Below, piece by piece: positions 27,172-36,783 of a DNA stretch of 64,000 bases (its first letter is position 1; each line of letters starts with the position of its first letter). Made by a program: the position numbers and the translations under genes. Source of the stretch: Shinella sp. WSJ-2. Its GTDB lineage: Bacteria; Pseudomonadota; Alphaproteobacteria; Rhizobiales; Rhizobiaceae. The DNA lies in NCBI RefSeq assembly GCF_003432075.1, contig NZ_QWBU01000002.1, forward strand, positions 186,001 to 250,000. Direction: 5' to 3'. The notes below the pieces were generated by a model, which saw only the letters and a list, made by a program, of their open reading frames with translations, was not told the DNA's origin and ran no database searches.

Positions 27172-27681
27172 ATGGGACAGAATCCCGCCTTGTTGACGCT
27201 GCGCGACGGCTACGTGCTGGAAAAGATGGCGGCCGACGCACCGCCGCTGACGGAGGAATGGCGCACCCTCCTGCGCCGCAAGCTCTTAGGCCATCGGCTG
27301 GCGCTGGAAGGCGGCATCCCCGCCGATCTCGCGATGATCGACGCCCGCGTGACCTTCCGCTGCGCCAGTGGCCTGACGGATGTTAGGACGCTCTGCCTGC
27401 CCGGCACCTATGTACCCGGCGGCGCCTTCCTGCCGGTCACGACCTTCTATGGCCTTGCTCTGCTCGGCCTGCGCGAGGGGCAGTCCATGGCCTTCGAGCG
27501 GCCGGAGGGACGGCGCGACTGGGTCGCGCTGGAAAAGGTGCTCTACCAGCCGGCATCCGCCCAGCCTGTCCCGGAGGCGCGTCCGCGTATCCGCCTTGTC
27601 GCCGGCGGCCGCTTTGGTCAGGCTTTCCATGCCGCCAATGAAAACGGCCCCGGAGAGGGTCCGGGGCCGGGTGCTGCCTAG
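27172..27681 (+). CDS. divergent GreA/GreB C-terminal-domain protein
   Basis: A 169-residue protein related to its upstream neighbour. An N-terminal helical part (VLEKMAADAPPLTEEWRTLLRRKLLG) precedes a Gre-C/Rnk-like domain at about 58-125 (VTFRCASGLTDVRTLCLPGTYV, FLPVTTFYGLALLGLREGQS). ATG 27172 is chosen because GGAG lies seven bases upstream; ATG 27166 is too close to it. The C-terminal tail NENGPGEGPGPGAA is low complexity and is encoded by the gdhA terminator hairpin on the other strand. Function is presumably RNA-polymerase related, but this is inference. Confidence 0.75.
   Translation: MGQNPALLTLRDGYVLEKMAADAPPLTEEWRTLLRRKLLGHRLALEGGIPADLAMIDARVTFRCASGLTDVRTLCLPGTYVPGGAFLPVTTFYGLALLGLREGQSMAFERPEGRRDWVALEKVLYQPASAQPVPEARPRIRLVAGGRFGQAFHAANENGPGEGPGPGAA
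27641..27668 (-). terminator. gdhA terminator lying inside the convergent gene
   Basis: GGCCCCGGA (27646-27654) pairs with TCCGGGGCC (27660-27668) around a 5-base loop; on the minus strand the stem is followed by GTTTTC. It stands 28 bp past the gdhA stop and inside the last codons of the plus-strand gene ending at 27681. Confidence 0.8.
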
Positions 27682-27695
27682 GATAGGAAGGTGTG

Positions 27696-29118
<1,423 letters not shown>

Positions 29119-29143
29119 GCGATGACACTGTTTCTGCATGGGG

Positions 29144-30289
29144 TCAGATTCCTTGTCCGTGCCCGCTCATCAGGCCCGTCGGGCCTGTCCGGGAGAGGCT
29201 TTTGGCGAGCGTCGCTAGAAGATCGGTCTGCGAAATGATGCCGACGACGCGGTTGTTGTCGTCTGTGACGACGACGGCATGGATTGTGCCATCGGTGAGA
29301 TGCGGCAGGAGGCCGATGGCGGGGTCGCCTGAACTGGCGGTCCTAGCCTGCGAGATCGGAAGGGGCGAGGCGGGCGCCATGGCGGCGAGTTCCCGCAGGC
29401 CCACGGTGCCGAGAAGACGGCCTTCCCGGTCGAGCACCGGCAGGGTGCGGATATCGTGATCGAGCAGCCGGCTGCGCGCCTCTTCGGCGCTTACCTCCGC
29501 CGTTACCGTCACCACATCGCGCGACATGATGTCGGCGCAGACGAGGTCGCCGCGCTGGCGCTTCAGCGCCTGCAACTCAACCTGCCGCAGCAGCACGTCG
29601 AGGTCGGCGCGGCTGATGTCGAGCGTCTCGTTGAAGCTCGCGACGGCCGCGTCGATATCCTCGGTGTTGAAGCCGACGCGGAAGGCGGCAGGCGGATCGG
29701 CGGTCTTGTGCGTGTTGACGGGGGCGACCGCCTGCTTGTGCGGATATTGCCGGCCGGAGAAGCGGTGGAAGGCGATGCCGAGCAGGACGAGGAGAGCCGA
29801 ATTGATGCCGACCGGCACGATCGGAAACCAGAAACCGGCGCGCGCGACCGCTGCCCCGCCGATGACCGCCGTCAGCGCCGCCGCCCCGCCCGGCGGATGC
29901 AGCGAGCGGGTGAGCGACATGGCGAGAATGGCAAGCGCAACGGCAAGGCCGATGGCGATAGCGGGATCGCGCACCAGCGTTGCGACGGTGACGCCGACAA
30001 AGGCGGAGACCATGTTGCCCCCGACGATCGACCAGGGCTGCGCAAGCGGGCTGGCCGGCACGGCGAAGAGCAGCACGGCGGAGGCGCCGACCGGCGCCAC
30101 GATCAGCGGCAGATGTGGGTCGTGCCCCATGAAGACGCTTGTAACGAAGCCGGTGAGGCAGATGCCGACCAGCGCGCCGAGGCAGCCGATCAGACGTTCC
30201 TTCAACGTTGCGCCGGCAAGGATGGGGGAGAAGAGCCGGAATTTGGCCAGGATGCCCGATTTATGGGCATCGTGTTGAGGTGGGGCCAC
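29144..30289 (-). CDS. HPP-family membrane protein with two CBS domains
   Basis: A 381-residue protein. Residues about 15-185 are the HPP integral domain with four or five helices and the namesake SLHPPGGAAAL; about 240-370 form a CBS pair (DIMSRDVVTVTAEVSAEEARS and GTIHAVVVTDDNNRVVGIISQTDLLA). HPP proteins are linked to nitrite uptake in chloroplasts and cyanobacteria; CBS domains sense adenine nucleotides. The start is GTG at 30289 with AGGA eight bases before it. It is followed on the same strand by gdhA, so a nitrogen role is plausible. Confidence 0.87.
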   Translation of the reverse strand: MAPPQHDAHKSGILAKFRLFSPILAGATLKERLIGCLGALVGICLTGFVTSVFMGHDPHLPLIVAPVGASAVLLFAVPASPLAQPWSIVGGNMVSAFVGVTVATLVRDPAIAIGLAVALAILAMSLTRSLHPPGGAAALTAVIGGAAVARAGFWFPIVPVGINSALLVLLGIAFHRFSGRQYPHKQAVAPVNTHKTADPPAAFRVGFNTEDIDAAVASFNETLDISRADLDVLLRQVELQALKRQRGDLVCADIMSRDVVTVTAEVSAEEARSRLLDHDIRTLPVLDREGRLLGTVGLRELAAMAPASPLPISQARTASSGDPAIGLLPHLTDGTIHAVVVTDDNNRVVGIISQTDLLATLAKSLSRTGPTGLMSGHGQGI

Positions 30290-30421
30290 GATGATCCTGA
30301 TCTTTGCAAGGCAGGTGACTATTTTTAAGGCTTATCCGCCCTTCGCGCCGCTAACGCAAGCATTTGCGGGGAAGATTCTGTTTTGCCGGAGGAGAAGGAA
30401 AGCAGTACCGTTTCGGGCAAC

Positions 30422-30450
30422 AAAAAAGCCCGGCTGGGCCGGGCTTTTTT
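30422..30450 (-). terminator. terminator downstream of tRNA-Leu
   Basis: GCCCGGC (30428-30434) pairs with GCCGGGC (30438-30444), flanked by six A on the left and six T on the right, giving a long symmetrical bidirectional terminator for the tRNA on the minus strand. Confidence 0.9.
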
Positions 30451-30481
30451 GACAACGCTTCCGGTAGGGAAGCGGGGAATT

Positions 30482-30568
30482 TGGTGCCCAGAAGAGGACT
30501 CGAACCTCCACACCCTTTCGAGTACCAGCACCTGAAGCTGGCGCGTCTACCAATTCCGCCATCTGGGC
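30482..30568 (-). tRNA. tRNA-Leu (anticodon CAG)
   Basis: An 87-nt type II tRNA. The acceptor stem GCCCAGA pairs with TCTGGGC, followed by A and an encoded CCA. The D arm has GGTAGACGC, the anticodon stem CCAGC/GCTGG holds the loop TTCAGGT (anticodon CAG), a long variable arm follows, and the T loop is TTCGAGT. The length and variable arm fit leucine, reading CTG codons. A strong terminator lies 32 bp downstream. Confidence 0.97.
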
Positions 30569-30650
30569 GACGGAGAGCGATGTAGAAGGACCGCCCGCCG
30601 GTGTCAACAGGCTTTTTGAAGTTTTTGCAACGGCTTGGCAAAAAGCTTGT

Positions 30651-32081
30651 TTATCGGCTTTGGGCCCAGTCGCGGATGCGCTGGAGTCCGGCGGCGAGAA
30701 GCCTGACGGCGGCGGCTTCTTCGGCAGCCTCCACATAGCAGCGCATTTCCGGCGCATTGCCGGAGGGGCGCAAGTGGATGACGCTCCTGTCTTCCAGCGT
30801 GATGCGCAGCCCGTCGATGTCGCTGACCTTTTGCGGCACGCCGATGGGCGCGAGGAAGGCGGCGAGCGGCCCGGCCCCCGAGCGCAGCTCCGCCATCAGG
30901 GCGGTGCTCGTCTCGACGGGAAAGTTTTCCAGCCGGTCGCTGGCGGCCGCAGGCAGGGCAAATCCGGCCACGATCATGGAGAGCGGCTTTTCCTCGACCG
31001 CTGCAAGCGCCAGCACCGCCAGGATCGGCATCAGACTGTCGCGGGTCGGCAAAGGCGCCAGGTCATGACCGTTCACGTGGAAAGGCGTCGCCGTCAGGGT
31101 GCCGCCATTGGCCTCGAAACCGGCAACGGCCGGTTCGCCGGCTGCGACGGCCTCGTTCATAGCCGCGATCACGAAGGGCGAGCCGACGCGGGTGCGCAGC
31201 ACGCGACTGTCTATAGCCGCCTCGATGCCGGAATTGGAGGTGACGGGTGTCGCGATCACGGTCGCGCCGAGGAAGCGGCTGGCGATGAGTCCGATCAGGT
31301 CGCCCCGTACCGGCGTTCCGGTCTCGTCGGCCACAAGCGGCCGGTCGCCGTCGCCATCGGCGGAAATGATCGCGTGCAGACCGTGCTGAACCGCCCAGCC
31401 TTGCAGAAGAGCCACAGTCTCGGGCGAGACGGCTTCCGTATCGACGGGAATGAAGGTCTCCGAGCGGCCAAGCGCCACGACATCGGCACCGTAATGCGTA
31501 AGTACCTCGACGAAGAGGTCACGTGCCACGGTGGAATGCTGGTAGACGCCGACGCGCAGGCCGGAAAGGCTTGCCTCCGGCAGCAGGGCGCGGTTGCGCG
31601 CGCCATAAAGCGCCATGGCCTCGGCGTGCAGGTCCTGCGCCGTTTCCTGCCCGGTATCGAAGACGGTGCCTTCGGCGCTGATCGCCTCGGCGGCGGCGGT
31701 GATCGCGGCCTCGTCCGTCTTGTCGATCTCACCGTCCGGCCGATAGAACTTGATGCCGTTGCGGTCGGCGGGGATGTGCGAGCCGGTCACCATCAGGCAG
31801 GCGACTTTGCGGGAAAGCCCGAGCAGCGCCAGCGCCGGCGTCGGCAGCGTGCCGCAGTCGCGTGGCTGAAGACCGGCCTTGCGCAGCGCGGCGATGGCGA
31901 TGGCCGAAATAGCTGGGCTCGAGCCGCGGAAGTCGCGGCCGATCAGGATATCGTCACCGGGCTTGGCCATGCCGGAGGCGAGAAGATGGCGGGCGAAGGC
32001 GGTGGCGTAGAGCGCGGTTGCCGGCCCTTCGAGATCGACCGAGAGACCCCGAAGGCCGCTGGTTCCGAATTTCAGGCTCAT
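30651..32081 (-). CDS. phosphomannomutase/phosphoglucomutase family
   Basis: A 476-residue alpha-D-phosphohexomutase. The N-terminus is LKFGTSGLRG; the phosphoserine loop is VTGSHIPADRNGIKFY with Ser101 (the usual Asn of SHNP is Ile); the metal loop ISADGDGDRPL, the sugar loop GFEANGGTLTATP and the phosphate-binding RPSGNAPEMRCYVEA complete the four sites. It converts hexose 6- and 1-phosphates for polysaccharide precursors; rhizobial NoeK-type enzymes look similar. It is monocistronic, after the tRNA gene. The variant active-site loop leaves the preferred sugar open. Confidence 0.9.
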   Translation of the reverse strand: MSLKFGTSGLRGLSVDLEGPATALYATAFARHLLASGMAKPGDDILIGRDFRGSSPAISAIAIAALRKAGLQPRDCGTLPTPALALLGLSRKVACLMVTGSHIPADRNGIKFYRPDGEIDKTDEAAITAAAEAISAEGTVFDTGQETAQDLHAEAMALYGARNRALLPEASLSGLRVGVYQHSTVARDLFVEVLTHYGADVVALGRSETFIPVDTEAVSPETVALLQGWAVQHGLHAIISADGDGDRPLVADETGTPVRGDLIGLIASRFLGATVIATPVTSNSGIEAAIDSRVLRTRVGSPFVIAAMNEAVAAGEPAVAGFEANGGTLTATPFHVNGHDLAPLPTRDSLMPILAVLALAAVEEKPLSMIVAGFALPAAASDRLENFPVETSTALMAELRSGAGPLAAFLAPIGVPQKVSDIDGLRITLEDRSVIHLRPSGNAPEMRCYVEAAEEAAAVRLLAAGLQRIRDWAQSR

Positions 32082-32231
32082 GCAACACCTCTGCCTCTTG
32101 CGGATCGTTCGCGCCGCGATAAATCCTCTCTACAGGACGGGCGCGCGACCATGAATAAAACAAAATGCGTGAACGTAATGCAAAGCAGGGACGTGACAGG
32201 GAGAAATCCCGCCAAAGCTAGAGAGGATCAC

Positions 32232-32624
32232 ATGTCGAAGATCAAAAATCTCGTCTTCGGTTGCGTTATGGGCATCGCCTCCGCAATCGCGCCCATGGGA
32301 GCGGCCCAGGCCGTGCCGCTTGCCGTACCGCTGCAGGCCAAGAGCGACGTGCAGAAGGCGCAGGTGGAATTCTGCGTCGGTTATGGCTGTGAGCGCCCGC
32401 GCTACTACCGCCGCCATCATCATCGCCCGTATTACGGCTGGGAAGAACGCCGTTATTATCGCCCGCACTATCGTCCGCGCTATGAACGGCCGCGCTATTA
32501 TGGCGGCGGGCGCAACGCCCATGTGCGCTGGTGCATGAACCGCTACCGCACTTACGATCCCTATACCAACCGCTACCATGCCGGCGGCGGCGTCTATCGT
32601 ATGTGCTATTCGCCCTATCGCTGA
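32232..32624 (+). CDS. BA14K-family secreted protein
   Basis: A 130-residue protein with a Sec signal peptide (KNLVFGCVMGIASAIAPM, cleavage after AAQA near residue 27), a Tyr/Arg/His-rich low-complexity middle (RRHHHRPYYG) and the BA14K C-terminal box NAHVRWCMNRYRTYDPYTNR ending CYSPYR. The family, first described as a 14-kDa Brucella antigen, has lectin-like or envelope roles. It starts at 32232 after GAGAGGAT and is followed by a perfect TTCG-loop terminator. The two C-terminal Cys could pair. Confidence 0.92.
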   Translation: MSKIKNLVFGCVMGIASAIAPMGAAQAVPLAVPLQAKSDVQKAQVEFCVGYGCERPRYYRRHHHRPYYGWEERRYYRPHYRPRYERPRYYGGGRNAHVRWCMNRYRTYDPYTNRYHAGGGVYRMCYSPYR

Positions 32625-32645
32625 TCGCGACCGGGCTGGAACAGG

Positions 32646-32674
32646 CGGCGGGCTTCGGCCCGCCGTTTTCTTTT
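32646..32674 (+). terminator. terminator of the BA14K gene
   Basis: CGGCGGGC (32646-32653), tetraloop TTCG, GCCCGCCG (32658-32665), then TTTTCTTTT. A textbook rho-independent terminator 22 bp after the stop. Confidence 0.93.
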
Positions 32675-32688
32675 CAGGATATACTAAA

Positions 32689-32988
32689 TCAGGCCGGCGT
32701 CTGGTCGGCCCTGTCGGCGTGGCCGAGATCGCGGCCGGGCTCGATGATATCGCGCACCCGCTGCTTCAGTTCCTTCGGGCCTGGAAATCCACCATCGCGC
32801 TTGCGCTCCCAGACCAGCGCGTCATTGACACGGATCTCGAAATTGCCGCCGGTGCCGGGAACGAGCGCCACTTCGCCGAGCGCATCGGAGAAGGTCGACA
32901 GCAGCTCCTGCGCCATCCAGCCGGCGCGCAGCAGCCAGTTGCACTGGGTGCAGTAGAGAATGGAAATACGCGGCTTTTCCCTGGACAT
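32689..32988 (-). CDS. SelT/SelW/SelH-family thioredoxin-like protein
   Basis: A 99-residue Rdx-family protein. It begins with a beta strand and the redox motif ILYCTQCNWLLRAGWMAQELL (Cys13 and Cys16; shown as YCTQCNWLL), the position of Sec in the animal selenoproteins SelW and SelT; EVALVPGTGGNFEIRVND and GGFPGPKELKQRVRD are family-typical. It is presumably a cytoplasmic thiol-disulfide protein. CAGGAGG precedes the ATG. It stands alone, convergent with the BA14K gene. Confidence 0.9.
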   Translation of the reverse strand: MSREKPRISILYCTQCNWLLRAGWMAQELLSTFSDALGEVALVPGTGGNFEIRVNDALVWERKRDGGFPGPKELKQRVRDIIEPGRDLGHADRADQTPA

Positions 32989-33167
32989 GGCAACCTCCTG
33001 ATCGATGGCGAAAGCATATAGCAGCCGGTGCCGCTTGGCACGCCTCGGCTCGCGGCCACCTCACGGAAATGTCAACTCAATTCATCAAGTATTGTCAGCG
33101 GACATCTTGTCGCAGACCGATTTCTGGGGGAGACGTGTTGCACCGCAATATGCTCACGGGAGACACC

Positions 33168-33617
33168 ATGACAGAGCTTGCCACCAGCCGCCCGCGCCTC
33201 ATCATCCCGTCGCTCGGCGGCCTCTATTCCAAGCTTTCGGAGAGTGCCGAGACGATCCTGCGCGTCGCCGCAGGCCTCCTGCTCGTCACCCATGGTTATG
33301 GGAAGATCATCAATCCTTTCGGCGCAAGCGGCATGGTCGAAAGCCTCGGCTTCTATCCGGGCGCTTTCTGGTCGCCGCTGCTGGCGGCTACCGAATTTTT
33401 CGGTGGTATCCTAATCGCCATCGGCCTGTTCACCCGCCCTGCATCCTTCGCCGCGATGATCGTGCTGGCCGTCACGGTCTATTTCCACGGAATCGTGCAG
33501 GGCGAAGGCCTCGGCGGCGCGGAGAAGTCGATCCTTTGGACGCTGATTTTCTTCTTCTTCGCGGTACGCGGGGCCAACAGCCACTCGGTTGACGCAAGAA
33601 TCGGCCGTCAATTCTAA
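33168..33617 (+). CDS. DoxX-family membrane protein
   Basis: A 149-residue protein with four membrane helices at about 28-48, 62-84, 88-108 and 118-138. LRVAAGLLLVTHGYGKIINPFGASG and SPLLAATEFFGGILIAIGLFTR (quoted in parts: THGYGKI, TEFFGGIL) are DoxX hallmarks. Members are linked to quinone, thiol or oxidative-stress chemistry. The ATG at 33168 follows GGGAGA. Its end overlaps the convergent receiver gene by four bases. Specific role unknown. Confidence 0.88.
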   Translation: MTELATSRPRLIIPSLGGLYSKLSESAETILRVAAGLLLVTHGYGKIINPFGASGMVESLGFYPGAFWSPLLAATEFFGGILIAIGLFTRPASFAAMIVLAVTVYFHGIVQGEGLGGAEKSILWTLIFFFFAVRGANSHSVDARIGRQF

Positions 33618-34003
33618 TCGGTCTCCTGCGGTTGCTGCATCTGCCGCAGCCGCCCTCTCACCAGCGCCGTCAGCGCCTCGCCATCGTAGGGTTTCCGTGC
33701 GATAGGAACGATCTCGAAGCCTTCGACACCGCGGATGTGAATGTCGGCGACCGTGGTGAACAGCAGCGGTACGCGCGCCTCGATCAGTCGGTTAACACGC
33801 GCGGTGATCCGCGTCGCATCGAGGGGCACGTCATGCAGGCAGAGATCGATGCCGGCAAGCGCGGTCGCATCCCATTCGTCGAGCTGTTCCGGCCTGACCA
33901 AGGTGATGCGGCAATCCAGCGCCGATTTGATCAGGTACTCGGCATCCAGCGCGATCAGGAACTCGCGTTCGGCAATGACGATGTGCGGTATAGAACGGTC
34001 CAT
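33614..34003 (-). CDS. stand-alone response-regulator receiver domain
   Basis: A 129-residue protein consisting of one receiver domain. The acidic pair is Glu12/Glu14 in VIAEREFLIALD, the phospho-acceptor Asp58 in DLCLHDVPLD, the switch Thr83 in LLFTTVAD and the invariant Lys104 in ARKPYDG. No output domain is attached, so it would act as a diffusible phosphoacceptor. ATG 34003 is preferred for its GGAG; in-frame ATGs 22 to 28 codons upstream give an unconserved leader. It diverges from the Crp/Fnr gene, suggesting a shared promoter region. Confidence 0.72.
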   Translation of the reverse strand: MDRSIPHIVIAEREFLIALDAEYLIKSALDCRITLVRPEQLDEWDATALAGIDLCLHDVPLDATRITARVNRLIEARVPLLFTTVADIHIRGVEGFEIVPIARKPYDGEALTALVRGRLRQMQQPQETD

Positions 34004-34189
34004 GGTGCCGCACTCCAATCCATGTGCAAGCACCGGAATCACGGTGCCGTGGAGGCGGACATTGGGCATCATCCCAAAAAGTGTCATTTAAAAAAGACAT
34101 AGTGTCGTGTGGTGGAACAAACGCGCGCTCTTCGCGTTTCAGGGAGCCAGCGCTTTACGGCTGGTATCGATCGACAGGCCGGAGGCGTG

Positions 34190-34951
34190 ATGGCGAGTGG
34201 TACGGTGGGCATCCAGCAGACCAGATGGCGCACGCCCTGCCAGCAATGTCCTTTGCGCAGTCTTCCCGATTTTCGTGACTTCACACCGAAGGAACTGGAC
34301 TTCGTCTCGCAGTTCAAGAGTGGTGAACTGTCGATCGAGCGAGGCGCGACGATCCTCGTCGAGGGCATGCACAGCGCCCATCTCTTCACGGTCCTGTCAG
34401 GCTGGGCCTTCCGCTACAAGCTTCTACCGGACGGACGCCGCCAAATCATGAACTATGTGCTGCCGGGCGATCTCATTGGCCTTCAAGGCAGCCTGATGGG
34501 CGAGATGGACCATTCCATCGAGGCGCTGACGACGGTGACGCTCTGCGTCTTCGAGCGCTCCAAGCTGGAGCGGCTGTTCGAGCGCCATGCTTCGCTGGCC
34601 TATGACCTAACCTGGATCGCTGCGCATGAGGAGCGCATTCTCGACGAGCACCTGCTGTCGATCGGTCGGCGCACGGCGCTGGAGCGCACGGCCTATCTCC
34701 TGTCCTTCATCCACCAGCGGGCGCATCTGGCCGGGGTAAACGGCGGGCGGCGGGTGCTCCCGATCACCCAGCAGCACGTCGCCGATACGCTCGGCCTGTC
34801 GCTTGTGCATACCAACAAGACGCTGCGTAAGCTTGCCGAGCGAAATCTGATGCGCTGGCAGGACAAGGGTTGCGAAATCCTCGATGCTGACGGGCTTCAG
34901 ATGCTCGCCGGGTGGGAAGGGTTGCAACGCGGACCGCGCCCGTTCATCTGA
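34190..34951 (+). CDS. Crp/Fnr-family regulator
   Basis: A 253-residue protein: cyclic-nucleotide-like beta barrel at about 40-150 (GELSIERGATILVEG, LLPDGRRQIMNYVLPGDLIGL) and a helix-turn-helix at about 195-230 (LPITQQHVADTLGLSLVHTNKTLRKL). Cys17 and Cys20 in CQQCPLR plus Cys119 in TLCVFER resemble three of the four FNR cluster ligands, but the third N-terminal Cys is absent. The ATG at 34190 follows GGAGG. It is divergent from the receiver gene. Signal sensed is unknown. Confidence 0.9.
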   Translation: MASGTVGIQQTRWRTPCQQCPLRSLPDFRDFTPKELDFVSQFKSGELSIERGATILVEGMHSAHLFTVLSGWAFRYKLLPDGRRQIMNYVLPGDLIGLQGSLMGEMDHSIEALTTVTLCVFERSKLERLFERHASLAYDLTWIAAHEERILDEHLLSIGRRTALERTAYLLSFIHQRAHLAGVNGGRRVLPITQQHVADTLGLSLVHTNKTLRKLAERNLMRWQDKGCEILDADGLQMLAGWEGLQRGPRPFI

Positions 34952-34960
34952 GTGGTCGGA

Positions 34961-36010
34961 TTATTCCACGTCCCAATGCAGCGGGAACATCGGGTCGAAC
35001 ACCGTCACCGGCCCGGCACCGGTCTCGATCTTCGCCGGGAAGGACACAGGCTCGGTCCGCTTGACGAGGCGGATCGTCTCGTCATTGGCCGGCAGGCCGT
35101 ACCATTCCGGGCCGTTCATCGAGGCAAAGGCTTCGAGCCTGTCGAGCGCGTTCTCCTCCTCGAACACATGGGCAAGGCAGCTCATTGTGTTGATTGAAGT
35201 GTAGATGCCCGCGCAGCCGCAGGCGCATTCCTTGAGCGGATCGACATGCGGCGCCGAATCGGTGCCGAGGAAGAAGCGCTTGTCGCCGGAGGTGGCGGCG
35301 GCGCGCAACGCGAGGCGATGCTCCTCGCGCTTGGCGACGGGCAGGCAGTAATAATGCGGCTTGATGCCGCCGACGAGGATGGCGTTGCGGTTGATGATCA
35401 GGTGATGCGTGGTGATCGAGCCGGCGAGATTGGCCTTGGAGGCCTTGATGTAATCTATACCGTTCTTCGTCGTGACGTGCTCCATGGTCACGCGCAGCTC
35501 CGGCAGGCGCCGGCGCAGCGGATCCAGCACCGTCTCGATGAACACGGCCTCGCGGTCGAAAATATCGACCTCCGGCGTCGTCACCTCGCCATGCACGCAG
35601 AGCGTCAGGCCGATCTTGGCCATGCGCTCCAGCACCGGCATCGCCTTGTCCATGTCGCGCACGCCGCCATGGGAGTTGGTCGTGGCACCCGCCGGGTAGA
35701 GCTTGACCGCACGGATGAGACCGCTCTTGAAGCCTGCTTCCACGTCGTCGGGATTGGTATGCTCGGTGAGATAGAGCGTCATCAACGGCTCGAACCGGTC
35801 GCCTTTCGGCAGGGCGGCGAGGATGCGGTCGCGATAGGCGCGCGCATCGGCTGTCGTCACGACTGGTGGCACGAGGTTCGGCATGATGATGGCGCGGGCG
35901 AAGTGGCGGCTGGTATCGCCGATCACGCCCTCCAGCATGGCGCCGTCGCGCAGGTGCAGATGCCAGTCGTCAGGCCGGCGGATGGTGATTTCTGTGGTGG
36001 TGTTGGCCAT
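34961..36010 (-). CDS. pyrC: dihydroorotase
   Basis: A 349-residue class II (E. coli PyrC-type) dihydroorotase. The zinc site is built from [10 protein letters not shown] near the start, the carboxylated Lys in [16 protein letters not shown], His in CVHGEV and MEHVTTK, and the catalytic Asp in LGTDSAPH. It cyclises carbamoyl aspartate to dihydroorotate in pyrimidine synthesis. The ATG at 36010 begins [16 protein letters not shown]; frame continues upstream only through the palindromic repeat. It lies 9 bp from the convergent Crp/Fnr gene. Confidence 0.97.
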   Translation of the reverse strand: MANTTTEITIRRPDDWHLHLRDGAMLEGVIGDTSRHFARAIIMPNLVPPVVTTADARAYRDRILAALPKGDRFEPLMTLYLTEHTNPDDVEAGFKSGLIRAVKLYPAGATTNSHGGVRDMDKAMPVLERMAKIGLTLCVHGEVTTPEVDIFDREAVFIETVLDPLRRRLPELRVTMEHVTTKNGIDYIKASKANLAGSITTHHLIINRNAILVGGIKPHYYCLPVAKREEHRLALRAAATSGDKRFFLGTDSAPHVDPLKECACGCAGIYTSINTMSCLAHVFEEENALDRLEAFASMNGPEWYGLPANDETIRLVKRTEPVSFPAKIETGAGPVTVFDPMFPLHWDVE

Positions 36011-36027
36011 GGGGCGTCTCTCCCGTC

Positions 36028-36121
36028 TTGGAGCATTTCCGCAAGCGGACATGCTCCAATCCCTTTGTTCAGCGCAATTCCGGACGCAAAACCGCTTTAC
36101 ACTTTTGCTGGAATTGCTTTG
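36028..36121. repeat. RIME1-like element with two palindromes
   Basis: The first palindrome (36028-36059) has 16-base arms beginning TTGGAGCAT and ending ATGCTCCAA with one internal mismatch. The second (36074-36117) pairs GCAATTCC with GGAATTGC around a partly paired interior. Rhizobial RIME1 elements are about 100 bp with two large palindromes, and the wording matches sequences I recall from many rhizobial intergenic regions. It fills the pyrC/frcK gap. Confidence 0.75.
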
Positions 36122-36159
36122 GGGCTGCGATAGCACCCGCAGGACGTCAGGACAATTCC

Positions 36160-36783
36160 TCAGAAAAGGTCGATATGCAGATCGGCGGGCCGGGAGTTTT
36201 CCAGGATACGCTTTCCGTTCGGCAGGTCGTTGCCGTAGAGCTTCCAGCCGATCTGGTCCTCTGGCAGGGCATAACCCATCCAGCGCTGGCGCAGACGCTC
36301 TTCCAGAACAGGGTAGGGCGGGCCGACGAAGATGGTGAAGTCGAAGACGCCGTCGAGCGCGTTCCAGGGCGCGTCCTTGAAGAGAAGGTAGTTGCCCTCG
36401 GCCAGCACGAAGCGCGTTTCGACAGGAATGGCGCGGGCGGCATTGATGGCGAGTTCACGCGCGCGGTCGAAGACCGGCACCAGCACCTCGCCCTCGGCCC
36501 GCTTCAACGCCTTGACGATATCGACGAAACCGCGCCCGTCAAAACTCTCCGGCACGCCCTTGCGCGGCAAGAGGCCACGCGCGGCGAGAATGCCGTTGTC
36601 CATGTGAAAGCCGTCCATCGGCAGGATTTCGGCGCTTTCGCCCCGCGCAAGAAGGCCGTCGCGCAGGGCTTCGGCCAAAGTCGACTTGCCGGCGGCCGGC
36701 GGACCGGCCAAGCCGACGAGGAAGCGGCGCGCGTCTCCCGCGCGCCGCTGGAGTGCATCCACGATGGTGGGAGGCGAAATCAT
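36160..36783 (-). CDS. frcK: fructose-locus kinase
   Basis: A 207-residue P-loop kinase of the uridine kinase/phosphoribulokinase/pantothenate kinase group. Walker A is [15 protein letters not shown] at residues 24-38; the [10 protein letters not shown] loop follows. It matches FrcK, the last gene of the Sinorhizobium frcBCAK operon; the substrate there is not firmly established. Its ATG overlaps the frcA stop (ATGA). The operon ends here, next to the palindromic repeat. Confidence 0.88.
   Translation of the reverse strand: MISPPTIVDALQRRAGDARRFLVGLAGPPAAGKSTLAEALRDGLLARGESAEILPMDGFHMDNGILAARGLLPRKGVPESFDGRGFVDIVKALKRAEGEVLVPVFDRARELAINAARAIPVETRFVLAEGNYLLFKDAPWNALDGVFDFTIFVGPPYPVLEERLRQRWMGYALPEDQIGWKLYGNDLPNGKRILENSRPADLHIDLF

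Noticed and set aside
30660-32231. Long plus-strand frame antisense to the phosphomannomutase that runs in frame into the BA14K gene
   Set aside because: Only the part after 32232 has a signal peptide and family match; the upstream part is a shadow, and a ribosome site precedes 32232.
34190-34951. A true FNR oxygen sensor
   Set aside because: Only Cys17, Cys20 and Cys119 are present; the third N-terminal Cys of FNR is missing, so a 4Fe-4S cluster is uncertain.
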